Below, in pieces: positions 26,496 through 35,133 of a stretch of DNA of 64,000 nt. Source of the stretch: CAYNHF01 sp964397045 (lineage in GTDB: Bacteria > Actinomycetota > Acidimicrobiia > Spongiisociales > UBA5794); assembly GCA_964397045.1 (NCBI GenBank), contig CAYNHF010000034.1, positions 124,001-188,000 of the forward strand, read 5' to 3'. Position numbers and translations under genes: made by a program. How positions within the stretch are numbered: position 1 is the stretch's first letter; every line of letters starts with the position of its first letter. Under the pieces are notes generated by a model that saw nothing but the letters and a program-made list of their open reading frames with translations, made no database searches and was not told the DNA's origin.

Positions 26496-26767
26496 CAGCC
26501 CACCGCTCTTCGGACGATCCCACCTCTGCTACGTGTCTTTGACCCACGCAGAAGGGACCGCAGCCCGATCGACGCCTCCGGGAGGCACCAGAGTTGCGCC
26601 TCAGGCGTCCAACGGTATGGTGAATCGGAGTCGCCGGCGGCGTTGGTGCCGGCGAATGACGACGGCTTGTCGCGGCCGGACGGGAACGAACACTGCATGA
26701 AGAACCCGCTCGGCGCGCCAAGGCATCGCATCGACACCTGTCGATCGGATGTGGGAAGGATGTGCCG
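26496..26767. other. 272-base intergenic stretch before the sugar cluster
   Basis: No convincing frame on either strand. A short hairpin (GCCTC at 26574-26578, GAGGC at 26582-26586) may end the dodecin transcript. A Shine-Dalgarno (GAAGGA at 26755-26760) belongs to the next gene. The promoter of the sugar cluster probably lies here, but no box is clear. Confidence 0.5.
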
Positions 26768-28084
26768 ATGACGTTTGCGACCCAGAGCCCCGGCCGGATC
26801 TTGCTGCTGTCGCTTCACGGCTATGTGGCTGCCGAGCCCGAGCTTGGCTTGCCAGACACGGGGGGGCAGGTCGTCTTCGTGCTCGAACTGGCCAAGCAGT
26901 TCTGCGACCTCGGCTACACCGTCGATATCGTCACCCGTGGGTTCGAAGACCAACCTGAGTTCGACGAACTCGATGGCCTGGCTCGGGTGTGGAGGATCCC
27001 GTTCGGTGGTCCCGAGTTCATCCGCAAGGAGGACATGCACGACCACCTGGATGAGTTCGTCGGCCGCTTCAGCGAAGCCATACGCGAGCGTCAGATCACG
27101 TATGACTACATCAACTCGCATTACTGGGATGCGGGCTACGCCGGTCAACAAATCTCCGAAGAGTTCGGAATCCCCCACATCCACACTCCTCACTCGCTCG
27201 GATCCTGGAAACGCAAAGACATGGCGGGGGACGGGCAGCAGGTCGAGTCCAACTACCGGTTCGATGAGCGGATCCGCAAGGAGTTCCTGACGTTCCGCCG
27301 CTGCGACCAGGTCATTGCCACCACCAATCAGCAGGTAGAGATCCTGGTTGCCGACTACGACGTCCCCGAGAGCCACATCGCCATGATTCCTCCCGGCATC
27401 GACGAGGGGCGCTTCACCCCGATCAGCGGCGCAGAGACCAGCTCCCTGCGCCGCCGGCTGAAGATACGAAAGCATGATGTCTATACCGTCGGCAGAGCCG
27501 CAGCCAACAAGGGCTACGACCTTCTGATCCGGGCCCTTCCCGAGCTTCGGGAGCAGATACCAGACGCCCGCTTGCAGCTCGCGGTGGGAGCGAACTCCCG
27601 GGCAGACCGGAAGCGAGTCGACAAGTGGCAGGCCCTTGCCTCGGACCTCGGTGTGAGCGAGCACGTCGCTTGGCTCGGCTACATCGAAGATCAACAGATG
27701 GCCTCGTACTACAGAGCTGCACCGGTGTTCGCACTGCCGTCCCGGTACGAACCATTCGGTATGACTGCAGCCGAGGCGATGGCGTCTGGCACCCCCTGTG
27801 TGGTCACCGTCCACGGCGGTCTCGAGGAAATGTTCGACTTCGGTGCGCACGCGCTCTTTGCAGACCCGAAGCGGCCGCGTGAGTTCGCGGTGATGCTGTC
27901 CCTCCCCCTCCGCTACCCCCAACTGCGGCAACGACTCTCCATCGTGGGCGCTCGGTTCGCTCGCCGCATGTTCGGCTGGCGGGGCATCGCGAGGCGAACC
28001 CTCACCGCGTACGAGCACGCCAGGGGCCAACACGACCGAATGGGGATCGAGTCGATCGGTCGATCACCACTTGCCGGTCCATAG
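26768..28084 (+). CDS. GT4 glycosyltransferase, sucrose(-phosphate) synthase-like
   Basis: 438 residues. The N-terminal DTGGQVVFVLELA (30-42) is the donor/acceptor motif of sucrose synthases, sucrose-phosphate synthases and mannosylfructose-phosphate synthases. The C-terminal half has the retaining GT4 motif EPFGMTAAEAMASG (E-x7-E). A sugar nucleotide donor and a hexose-6-phosphate acceptor are expected; which ones cannot be read. ATG 26768 is preferred over GTG 26762 by its 7-base spacing from GAAGGA. First of a run with a phosphatase and a second GT4. Confidence 0.82.
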   Translation: MTFATQSPGRILLLSLHGYVAAEPELGLPDTGGQVVFVLELAKQFCDLGYTVDIVTRGFEDQPEFDELDGLARVWRIPFGGPEFIRKEDMHDHLDEFVGRFSEAIRERQITYDYINSHYWDAGYAGQQISEEFGIPHIHTPHSLGSWKRKDMAGDGQQVESNYRFDERIRKEFLTFRRCDQVIATTNQQVEILVADYDVPESHIAMIPPGIDEGRFTPISGAETSSLRRRLKIRKHDVYTVGRAAANKGYDLLIRALPELREQIPDARLQLAVGANSRADRKRVDKWQALASDLGVSEHVAWLGYIEDQQMASYYRAAPVFALPSRYEPFGMTAAEAMASGTPCVVTVHGGLEEMFDFGAHALFADPKRPREFAVMLSLPLRYPQLRQRLSIVGARFARRMFGWRGIARRTLTAYEHARGQHDRMGIESIGRSPLAGP

Positions 28085-28300
28085 CTTCTCCGGCTCCAGG
28101 GCCGGGAAGACGCCGGGGCCGGCATCGCCACGCAGGCTTGTGTACGCGGGCACGTACAATGCAGTACTCCATGCCTGACGAGCCCTGCCCATCGGCCGGC
28201 CGGTTCTTCCGTGAAGCCACTCATTGAACTCCCACTCACCGAGGGTCACCGCCGCGACCCCGGCTGGCGGATAGGGTTCCGCCAGCAAGCGAAAGGCAAA
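28064..28300 (-). pseudogene. C-terminal remnant of a glycoside hydrolase (GH100/amylo-alpha-1,6-glucosidase-like)
   Basis: On the minus strand an open frame of 78 codons ending at 28064 keeps strong coding-type third-position GC and contains GEWEFNEWLHGRTGRPMG followed by RQAWSTALYVPA, which resembles the C-terminal end of (alpha/alpha)6-barrel glycosidases of the neutral invertase or amylo-alpha-1,6-glucosidase type. Homology stops abruptly near 28300, where the HAD gene begins on the other strand; beyond it the frame is only the antisense of that gene. No ATG/GTG lies within the fragment. I read it as a truncated leftover, although a short TTG-started peptide is possible. Confidence 0.5.
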
Positions 28301-28301
28301 C

Positions 28302-29042
28302 GTGGGTGCGAAACGACTGCTGGCGACCGATCTCGACGGCACCTTTATCGGTGACGAAGGCGCCATGTTGGCCCTCTGGGAAGACCTCGAACGTTCTGGA
28401 GTCATTGTCGCCTTCTCCACCGGTCGTCATTTGCCGTCGATCGAGCGGTTCTACGAGGAGGCCACCACCGAGCGTCGTGCCGACGCGTGCATCTGCATGG
28501 TCGGCACCGAGATCTGGACCTTCACCCCGGCGGGCTACGAGCGCGACCGAGGGTGGAGTGACGTCATCTCCGAAGCCTGGGACAAGGTTCGGGTAGAAGC
28601 GATCCTGGGTGCGATTCCCGAAGCAGTGATGCAGCCCGCCGAATGGCAGAGTGAGTTCAAAAGCAGCTACTTCCTCGAGGACAATGCGGAAGCGCGCCTA
28701 GACGATATCCACGAAGCACTCGAGCGCGCCGACCTCCTCGCCAAGGTGATCTACTCGGCAGGGCGTTTCCTCGACCTCCTGCCGCATCGGTCGGGGAAGG
28801 GGGGTGCCGTGGCGTACCTCGCGAAGCGGCTCGGAGTCCCGCCGGCTGATGTCGTGACCGCAGGCGACACCGGCAACGATCTCGACATGATGCGCCCTGA
28901 GCTGGGATTTCGGGCCGTAGCGGTGGGCAACGCGGCCCCAGAGCTTCAGAGCTTCGAGGCAGCCGGCCTCTATCACGCCGAGGCGCCGTACGCAGCGGGA
29001 ATCCGGGAGGGCCTGGTCCACCACGGATGGCTCGAAAGTTGA
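28302..29042 (+). CDS. HAD sugar phosphatase, sucrose-phosphate phosphatase-like
   Basis: 246 residues, GTG start. Motif I DLDGTF (10-15), motif II FSTGRHLPS, motif III Lys region, motif IV AGDTGNDLDM. The cap domain order and HRSGKGGAVAYLAKRLG match the sucrose-6-phosphate/mannosylfructose-phosphate phosphatase group. Lying between two DTGGQ-type synthases, it most likely removes phosphate from their disaccharide phosphate. 217 bases separate it from the first GT4 gene; that gap holds the glycosidase remnant. Confidence 0.82.
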   Translation: MGAKRLLATDLDGTFIGDEGAMLALWEDLERSGVIVAFSTGRHLPSIERFYEEATTERRADACICMVGTEIWTFTPAGYERDRGWSDVISEAWDKVRVEAILGAIPEAVMQPAEWQSEFKSSYFLEDNAEARLDDIHEALERADLLAKVIYSAGRFLDLLPHRSGKGGAVAYLAKRLGVPPADVVTAGDTGNDLDMMRPELGFRAVAVGNAAPELQSFEAAGLYHAEAPYAAGIREGLVHHGWLES

Positions 29043-29132
29043 ATGTCGCGCTCAATACCGGGGCTACCCGCGACCGATGAATAGGGTATGGGGCCGGTCG
29101 GGCCTGGCAACGGACCAAAGGAGTGCAGCAAC

Positions 29133-30500
29133 GTGACGAGCGATCCCTTCGCATCCGAAGGCACTCACGTCCTGATGATCACCAATCACGGCGTCCACGA
29201 GTGGACCGTCACGCCGGGTCTCCCAGACACCGGCGGGCAAAACGTGTACGTGAACCAGTTCACCGATGCGCTTGTCGCCCAGGGTTACCGGGTCACCATC
29301 GTCAATCGTGGCGGGTATCCCCATCCCGTCACCGGCGAGCCCCAGGTGGGTGTCGTTTCTCACTACAGCGGCCGGGCCCGCATCATGTACCTCGAGGACG
29401 ACACCCCTGCCTTCGTCCGTAAGGAAGACATGGACGAGCAGGTGCCGGCGCTCGTCGGGGATCTGTCCAGCAAGCTCGAAGCAGACGGACTCGGCTACGA
29501 CCTCATCATCTCCCACTACTGGGACGCCGGGAAGATCGGTGCTGCCTTGAACGATCGTACCGGCATCGACGCTCCCCACATCTGGATTCCCCATTCCCTT
29601 GGAGCATTGAAGAAGTCCAACATGGATCCGTCGACCTGGCCCGATCTTCGTATCGACGAGCGCATCGCACACGAACTTGCACTCCTCGCGCGCGTAGACG
29701 GGGCGGTGGCAACCTCCGCCGCCATCCGGGAAACCTTCGTCTCTGCTTACGACTACCGGCCCGAGTACTTCCTCCCGCCGTGCGTCGATACTTCCCGATA
29801 CCACCCCCGTCAACCCGACGTGTGTGACGAGATCTGGGACTTCCTCGCGGCTGACACCGGTCACACCCCGGCCGAACTCCAACGCCGCCGCATCATCACC
29901 GAGATCAGCCGTACTGATCGGACCAAACGCAAGGACGTCCTGATACGAGCGTTCGCCAGAGTTCGAGACCGCATCCCAGGAGCCCTGCTTGCCGTTGCCC
30001 TCGACGAGCGTGCCGGGGCGCCATACGACGAAGCCGTCGCCCTGATCCATGATCTCCACATCGAGGACGATGTGATCATCCTGGGGTCGGTGTGGGAGCA
30101 GCTCCCCTACCTCTACGCCGTTTCGGCCGTCTACTGCACTCCTTCGGTCATGGAGGGATTCGGCATGAGTGCCCAAGAGGCTGCCGCGACGGCGGTTCCG
30201 GTGGTCGCGTCTGATCTCGTGCCCTTCGCCAGTGAGCACCTGCTCGGTCCAGGTCCGGAGCGCCTCCCGATCAACGGTGAAGTGGGCGGGGACTTGCTTC
30301 TGGGTGACGGGGCGGTCGTCGTCCCGGCCGACGACATAGACGGGTTTGCCCTCGCGCTCTCCACCGTGCTCAGCGACGACACAAGACGCGACACGATGGG
30401 GCGGGAGGCATACGACATCACGGTGCCCTACTTCACCTGGGAACGCCGCACGAAAGACCTGCTCAACGATCTCGAGCTCACGCCCCAGTCCCCGGCGTGA
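29133..30500 (+). CDS. Second GT4 glycosyltransferase, sucrose synthase-like
   Basis: 455 residues. N-terminal LPDTGGQNVYVNQFTDALV, central SHYWDAG and PHSLGALKKSNM blocks like the first GT4 of the cluster, and C-terminal EGFGMSAQEAAAT (E-x7-E). It is a diverged homologue of the first synthase, not a recent copy: loops and acceptor-side residues differ. GTG 29133 is supported by AAAGGAG upstream. Its stop overlaps the next gene start (GTGA). Confidence 0.82.
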   Translation: MTSDPFASEGTHVLMITNHGVHEWTVTPGLPDTGGQNVYVNQFTDALVAQGYRVTIVNRGGYPHPVTGEPQVGVVSHYSGRARIMYLEDDTPAFVRKEDMDEQVPALVGDLSSKLEADGLGYDLIISHYWDAGKIGAALNDRTGIDAPHIWIPHSLGALKKSNMDPSTWPDLRIDERIAHELALLARVDGAVATSAAIRETFVSAYDYRPEYFLPPCVDTSRYHPRQPDVCDEIWDFLAADTGHTPAELQRRRIITEISRTDRTKRKDVLIRAFARVRDRIPGALLAVALDERAGAPYDEAVALIHDLHIEDDVIILGSVWEQLPYLYAVSAVYCTPSVMEGFGMSAQEAAATAVPVVASDLVPFASEHLLGPGPERLPINGEVGGDLLLGDGAVVVPADDIDGFALALSTVLSDDTRRDTMGREAYDITVPYFTWERRTKDLLNDLELTPQSPA

Positions 30501-31426
30501 AGGAGGCGTCGCAGGCTGAGGCCCCACTCGACGAGCTGCTGATCGGGGTCTGGCAAGCCCAGGGCAGGGTTGGCTTTCTCCTGAGGAGTCCGGAAGCCGC
30601 GCAGATTGAGATTCGAGAGCTCGAAGACCCGGTATCAGAGGTGCGGTTCCGCTTCCGCTGGATCCCCCACCGCGAGCTCCGAACCGACGTCGCCGAACTC
30701 GAGGCACGCGGGATCCTCGACCCGGGGCGCGACGTATCCAAGCTGTATCGCGACCCACGCGATCCCTCGGAGCGTTTCTGTTTCCTGTGCCCCGCCAACA
30801 TTCGAGAGTGCAACCCGATGGAAGAACTGGTTCCGATCCGGCTCGCGGGAAAGGGCTACTACGCAGGTGCCAACTTCGCCTGGATCAGCCGGGACCACTT
30901 CACGGTCATGGCGGCAGACCACACCGATCAGATCTTCGACTCGAACGCACTTCACGCCATGCTCGACTTGCACGCCCAGACCGGGGGACGCTTTCGCGTG
31001 GTCTACAACGCACCGGATGCGGGGGCCACCATCCCGTGGCACCTCCACTTCCAGATCACGACCGAAGCCTTCCCGATCGAGCACCTGCCTCCTGGCAGCG
31101 AGGTGGATTATCCGACTGCCCTGCGGCGATTCCCGGCCGATCCGGGCCGAGGAGCCGCGCTGGAGTACGTGTCGGAATGGGCCCGCAGGGACCCGGAGCA
31201 TCACCGGGTGAACGTCATGGTCTCCGGCCCGAAGGAGTCACCCACGATCTACGTATTCGTTCGGGACACGCGCCGGAGCCACGCAGCAGACAAGGGGCTC
31301 ATGGGTGGATTCGAAGTGTGCGGTGACTTCATCTTCTCGGAGCCCGACAAACGCAACATCTTCGAGCAAGCGTCCGGCGATCTCGCCCGAACGTTGCTTG
31401 CCGCCGTGCGCCCTCCTGGGACGTGA
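30497..31426 (+). CDS. GalT/HIT-fold nucleotidyltransferase or phosphorylase-like protein
   Basis: 309 residues. Near 178-184 stands PWHLHFQ, the His-x-His-x-Gln core of HIT-superfamily enzymes such as galactose-1-phosphate uridylyltransferase and GDP-hexose phosphorylases. A Cys pair in FCFLCPAN near 93-100 may bind metal. The overall layout suggests the DUF4922/GDP-sugar phosphorylase group. Coupled to the second GT4 by a GTGA overlap, it may recycle or supply the nucleotide sugar for the pathway. The exact activity is inference. Confidence 0.65.
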   Translation: MKEASQAEAPLDELLIGVWQAQGRVGFLLRSPEAAQIEIRELEDPVSEVRFRFRWIPHRELRTDVAELEARGILDPGRDVSKLYRDPRDPSERFCFLCPANIRECNPMEELVPIRLAGKGYYAGANFAWISRDHFTVMAADHTDQIFDSNALHAMLDLHAQTGGRFRVVYNAPDAGATIPWHLHFQITTEAFPIEHLPPGSEVDYPTALRRFPADPGRGAALEYVSEWARRDPEHHRVNVMVSGPKESPTIYVFVRDTRRSHAADKGLMGGFEVCGDFIFSEPDKRNIFEQASGDLARTLLAAVRPPGT

Positions 31427-31505
31427 AGCCTCGTCTGCCGGTTTGCTCGACACGAGCGGTGCGCACTACCGCCTCCAGGTCCCCAACCGGTAGGGTCGCG
31501 CGGCA

Positions 31506-32009
31506 ATGAACATGATCCGGAAGATGACGATTGATGACCTGCCTTGGGTCAACGCCATCTACAACCACTACGTCGAACACAGCCACGTCACCTTCGATAC
31601 CGAGCCGTGGCCCATCGAAGCGCGGATGGAGTGGTTCGACACTCGACAAGCAGATGAGCGGTATCCGTTGTTTGTGGCAGAGGTCGGCGGGGCCGTTGTG
31701 GGCGGGTCCTGGGCAGGGCCGTATCGACCAAAACGGGCATACGACCGGAGCGTGGAGACCACCGTTGTGCTCGATCCTGCGGCGACGGGGGCCGGTTTCG
31801 GACGCTTACTGCTCGCCGAGTTGATCGTGGCCCTCGAGATGACGCAGGCCCATCGGGCATACGCGATCGTGGCTCTACCCAACCCGGAGTCGATCACCAT
31901 CCACCACCAGCTCGGATACCGCACCGTGGGCGTCCTCAGCGACAGCGGCCACAAATTCGACCGCTACTGGTCAACAGAACTCCTCGAGCTGGAACTCGGT
32001 GCCCATTGA
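31506..32009 (+). CDS. GNAT acetyltransferase, phosphinothricin acetyltransferase-like
   Basis: 167 residues. Pattern of the Pat/YncA branch: IRKMTIDDLPWVNAIYNHYV at the N-terminus, SVETTVVLDPAATGAGFGRLLL (acetyl-CoA loop) and NPESITIHHQLGYRTVG near the end. Substrates of this branch include methionine derivatives and phosphinothricin. Separate from the sugar cluster by 79 bases. Confidence 0.8.
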   Translation: MNMIRKMTIDDLPWVNAIYNHYVEHSHVTFDTEPWPIEARMEWFDTRQADERYPLFVAEVGGAVVGGSWAGPYRPKRAYDRSVETTVVLDPAATGAGFGRLLLAELIVALEMTQAHRAYAIVALPNPESITIHHQLGYRTVGVLSDSGHKFDRYWSTELLELELGAH

Positions 32010-32094
32010 GGTCCGGCACGCAAGACCGGCGGCCACCCATTGGTAATCACCTTCCGCCGGTATCGTGACGGCCGCACCAGACTCCCGGAGACGC

Positions 32095-32817
32095 ATGCGC
32101 TTACACCCCCGGCTTGCCATCGGCCTCATCAGCCTCGCCATCGTGGCCGCGACGTGCTCCAACGAGACGAGCGCCGAGACCATCCCCCCAGATGCAACCA
32201 GCGTCCTAGCCGCTGCCGCCACGGCGATGGGAGAGGTGGAGACGGTTCGCTTCGGCATGCTCCACTCCGGTGCGCCGGTGTACATCGATCCCGCAGACGT
32301 CGTGTCCTTCAAGGAGGCAGATGGGCGGTTCGTTGCCCCCACTTCGGCAGATGCGCTCCTCACCATCGGTGCGGTCGGATTGACCGTCGAGATCGGAGCG
32401 GTTGCGATCGACGGCGAAACGTGTCTGTCCAACTTCATCACCGGCGAGTTCGAGCCTGCCCCCGCCGGCTACACATTCGACCCTGCCACCCTGTTCGACC
32501 CCGACCTCGGATGGCGGCCGCTCCTCGCTACCGGGCTCAGCGACATCGAATGGGTTGGGGCAGAGGAGGTCGATGGTCGAGCGGTGTACCACCTCAGAGG
32601 TCTGGCGGACCGGGAACGGGTCGAGCTCATCACAGCCGGGATCGTCCAAGGTCAGGATGTCATCCTCGACGTGTGGATCGACCAGGAGACGGGACAAGTG
32701 GTGGTCGCTGAATTCGATGCCGATTACCGCGGCGATGCCACTCACTGGCGCCTGACGTTTCGCGACTACGGCGAGGAAATGACGGTCATCGCTCCCGAAT
32801 CCTGCAATGGTGGCTGA
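32095..32817 (+). CDS. LppX/LprAFG-like lipoprotein
   Basis: 240 residues: signal peptide with lipobox AATC (Cys21), then the half-barrel pattern of LppX/LprG-type lipoproteins that carry lipids across the periplasm (VLAAAATAMGEVETVRFGML, ADGRFVAPTSADALL, DVWIDQETGQVVVAEF). ATG 32095. The stop overlaps the MFS gene start by 11 bases. The same pairing, a LprG-like lipoprotein with an MFS exporter, is known in mycobacteria (lprG-Rv1410c). Confidence 0.78.
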   Translation: MRLHPRLAIGLISLAIVAATCSNETSAETIPPDATSVLAAAATAMGEVETVRFGMLHSGAPVYIDPADVVSFKEADGRFVAPTSADALLTIGAVGLTVEIGAVAIDGETCLSNFITGEFEPAPAGYTFDPATLFDPDLGWRPLLATGLSDIEWVGAEEVDGRAVYHLRGLADRERVELITAGIVQGQDVILDVWIDQETGQVVVAEFDADYRGDATHWRLTFRDYGEEMTVIAPESCNGG

Positions 32818-35041
32818 GACTCGCAGGAGCCGAGTCGCCTCACCCGCCGCGATCCTCGCGGTCGTCGGTTTTGGCGTCTTCGTGGCCGCAGACGACCTCA
32901 CGGTCGTCTCCACGATGCTGCGGCCCATCATCGGCGACCTCGGCATCGTGCTTCCGGACGGCCTCGACGATGCCGCCTGGATCGTCAATGCCTATCTGAT
33001 CGCGTACGTCGCAGTGATGCCCTTTGCCGGCCGGCTCAGTGATGTCGTCGGCCGGCGCAAGGTCTTCGTAGGAGCCATGACGCTGTTCATGGTCGGGTCC
33101 TTCCTGATTCCGCTCACGTCGTCGCTCGGGCCGTTCCTCGCGGCCCGGGTGCTGACGGCGCTCGGCGGCGGCGCACTCGTTCCCGTCAGCCTGGCAGTCG
33201 TCGGCGACGCCTATTCCGAGGCGAAGCGAGCCAGGGCACTCGGAGTACTCGGTGCGATCGACACCCTCGGATGGGTATGGGGGCCCTTATACGGCGCGTT
33301 GATCATCCGATTCCTCGATTGGCGCTGGCAGTTCTGGTTCAACATCCCACTCGCCATCGTCGGCATCGCCCTGGCCTGGTGGGCGCTCGCTGCCTACGAC
33401 AAGCCGGTGCGCGCGAGTCGCATCGACTGGTGGGGAACCGTCACTTTGACCACGGCCCTGGTGTCTCTCAACCTGGCCCTGCTCGGCAGTGCTGACATCC
33501 AGAGTGTCTCCGGCCTCGACGAGCTGACCGGAGGCAGCAACAGCGGATCCATGCGCTGGTTCTACCTCGTTGCGCTGGTCTCCACAATCGCATTCATCAT
33601 GATCCAGCGCAGGGTGGAGAACCCGCTGTTGGACCTCAGCCTGTTCCGCGGTCGCAACCTGACGTCTGCCGTCATCGTGAACTTCCTCGCCGGAGCCACC
33701 CTCGTGATTGCGATGGTGAATGTCCCTCTGTTCGTCAACATCGTCGAGTTGGAGGTGGAACAGTCTGCCGTCATCGCGGGTCTGCTGTTGAGCGCATTGA
33801 CCGCGACGATGGCCGTGGCCTCGTACCTCGGCGGGCGCTTCTCGGAACGAACCTGGTACCAGCCTCCCGTCCTCATCGGCCTCGCAGCTGCCGCGGCCGG
33901 ATTCCTCTTCATGGGCCTCATCTGGTCTGTCGACACTGCCTACGAAACGATGGCCTGGCAGTTGGCTCTGCTCGGCGCCGGGTTCGGGCTCATCATCGCC
34001 CCCACCTCCGCAGCGGTCGTCGATGCGGCCGAGCCGGACCGCAGGGGAACTGCAGCCAGCCTTGTGATCGTCTTTCGGCTGATGGGCCTCAGCGTCGGCC
34101 TGTCCGGACTGACGGCGTGGGGTCTCTATCGGTTCAACCAGCTGCGGCGCACCATCGAGCTTCCTCCGCTGGACGATCCCGGGTACGGCGATGCTGCGGT
34201 CCGGGCCACGGCGGAACTGACTACCTCCGCACTCGCCGAGACCTTCCTCGCAGCGGGGCTGGTAGTCATCGCCGCGTTTGGAGTCGCATTGTTCATGAGA
34301 AGACCATCCACCCCATCTCCAGAGAACCCCGAGGTGTTGCCGATGCCAGCCAACGAAACCCCACCCGCCGCCGCTCAACCGGACACGGGAATGAACGCGA
34401 TCCTGGGCAGACACCTCGTACCCGCGTTCGGGGTGCTGGCGGCGATTACGGTGCTTGCGCTGGTGGCGGTGCTCGTGCTCCTCTCCCGCCTGGGGACCGT
34501 CGAAGATGAGCTGGCCACGGCGCAGTCCGACCTCGAGCGAGTACAGGCTGGGACCGCGGTGTTTGCAGCCCAGATCACGACCTTCCAGGAGGACATTGCG
34601 GCGCTCGCACCCAGTATTGATGCGGGTCTGACGGAGGCCATCGATGGACTCGATACGTTCGCATCCTCGACGATCACGTTCGACGTCACCATCGACGAAA
34701 CGGTGACGATCGATACCGAGATCGTGCTCGATCGCGACATCACCGTTCCCATCGAAACCTCAATTCCGATCCGGGAGACCGTCGACACCACCATCACCGT
34801 CGCAGGACCCTTCGGCGTTGACATCCCCATCGATGTCACCGTCCCGGTGGATATCGAGGTTCCCATCGATCTGGACGTGGCCATCCCTGTCAACGAGACG
34901 ATTCCGGTCAACACGACCGTCCCCGTGGTGTTGACGATCCCGATCACGCTTGACGTTGCAGACACCGAACTGGCCACTCTGGCCGCATCCCTCCGTGCCG
35001 GCCTGGTGTCGTTCCGCGACGTGCTGATAGCACTCGGGTAG
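32807..35041 (+). CDS. DHA2-type MFS transporter with C-terminal beta-repeat tail
   Basis: 744 residues, about 230 more than a normal 14-TM MFS protein. The core (1-515) has motif A GRLSDVVGRRKVF and a 14-segment layout; after a Pro-rich linker comes another membrane segment (about 540-562), a coiled-coil (575-600) and a tail (about 626-715) of alternating short beta strands with D/V/I/P/T periodicity, such as VPVDIEVPIDLDVAIPVN. Coupled to the LprG-like lipoprotein by overlap. The pair fits a lipid or glycolipid export role; the tail is unexplained. Confidence 0.8.
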   Translation: MVAETRRSRVASPAAILAVVGFGVFVAADDLTVVSTMLRPIIGDLGIVLPDGLDDAAWIVNAYLIAYVAVMPFAGRLSDVVGRRKVFVGAMTLFMVGSFLIPLTSSLGPFLAARVLTALGGGALVPVSLAVVGDAYSEAKRARALGVLGAIDTLGWVWGPLYGALIIRFLDWRWQFWFNIPLAIVGIALAWWALAAYDKPVRASRIDWWGTVTLTTALVSLNLALLGSADIQSVSGLDELTGGSNSGSMRWFYLVALVSTIAFIMIQRRVENPLLDLSLFRGRNLTSAVIVNFLAGATLVIAMVNVPLFVNIVELEVEQSAVIAGLLLSALTATMAVASYLGGRFSERTWYQPPVLIGLAAAAAGFLFMGLIWSVDTAYETMAWQLALLGAGFGLIIAPTSAAVVDAAEPDRRGTAASLVIVFRLMGLSVGLSGLTAWGLYRFNQLRRTIELPPLDDPGYGDAAVRATAELTTSALAETFLAAGLVVIAAFGVALFMRRPSTPSPENPEVLPMPANETPPAAAQPDTGMNAILGRHLVPAFGVLAAITVLALVAVLVLLSRLGTVEDELATAQSDLERVQAGTAVFAAQITTFQEDIAALAPSIDAGLTEAIDGLDTFASSTITFDVTIDETVTIDTEIVLDRDITVPIETSIPIRETVDTTITVAGPFGVDIPIDVTVPVDIEVPIDLDVAIPVNETIPVNTTVPVVLTIPITLDVADTELATLAASLRAGLVSFRDVLIALG

Positions 35042-35133
35042 CCCCGCAGACGACCGCGGTGTCTGGGAGAGCGGATCGGTCGACTAGGCCGGTGGGTTTC
35101 GTACGCTAGGGGCAGATGCACCCGAGGAGGGGC

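Noticed and set aside
26285..28033. 582-codon minus-strand open frame across the first GT4 gene
   Set aside because: Antisense shadow of a clear GT4 coding frame; no family motifs. Such long shadows are common at this GC content.
29064..30758. 564-codon minus-strand open frame across the second GT4 gene
   Set aside because: Antisense shadow of the GT4 gene; composition and lack of motifs rule out a real gene.
33287..34414. 375-codon minus-strand frame over the MFS gene
   Set aside because: Antisense shadow; low-complexity and charged composition unlike a protein family.
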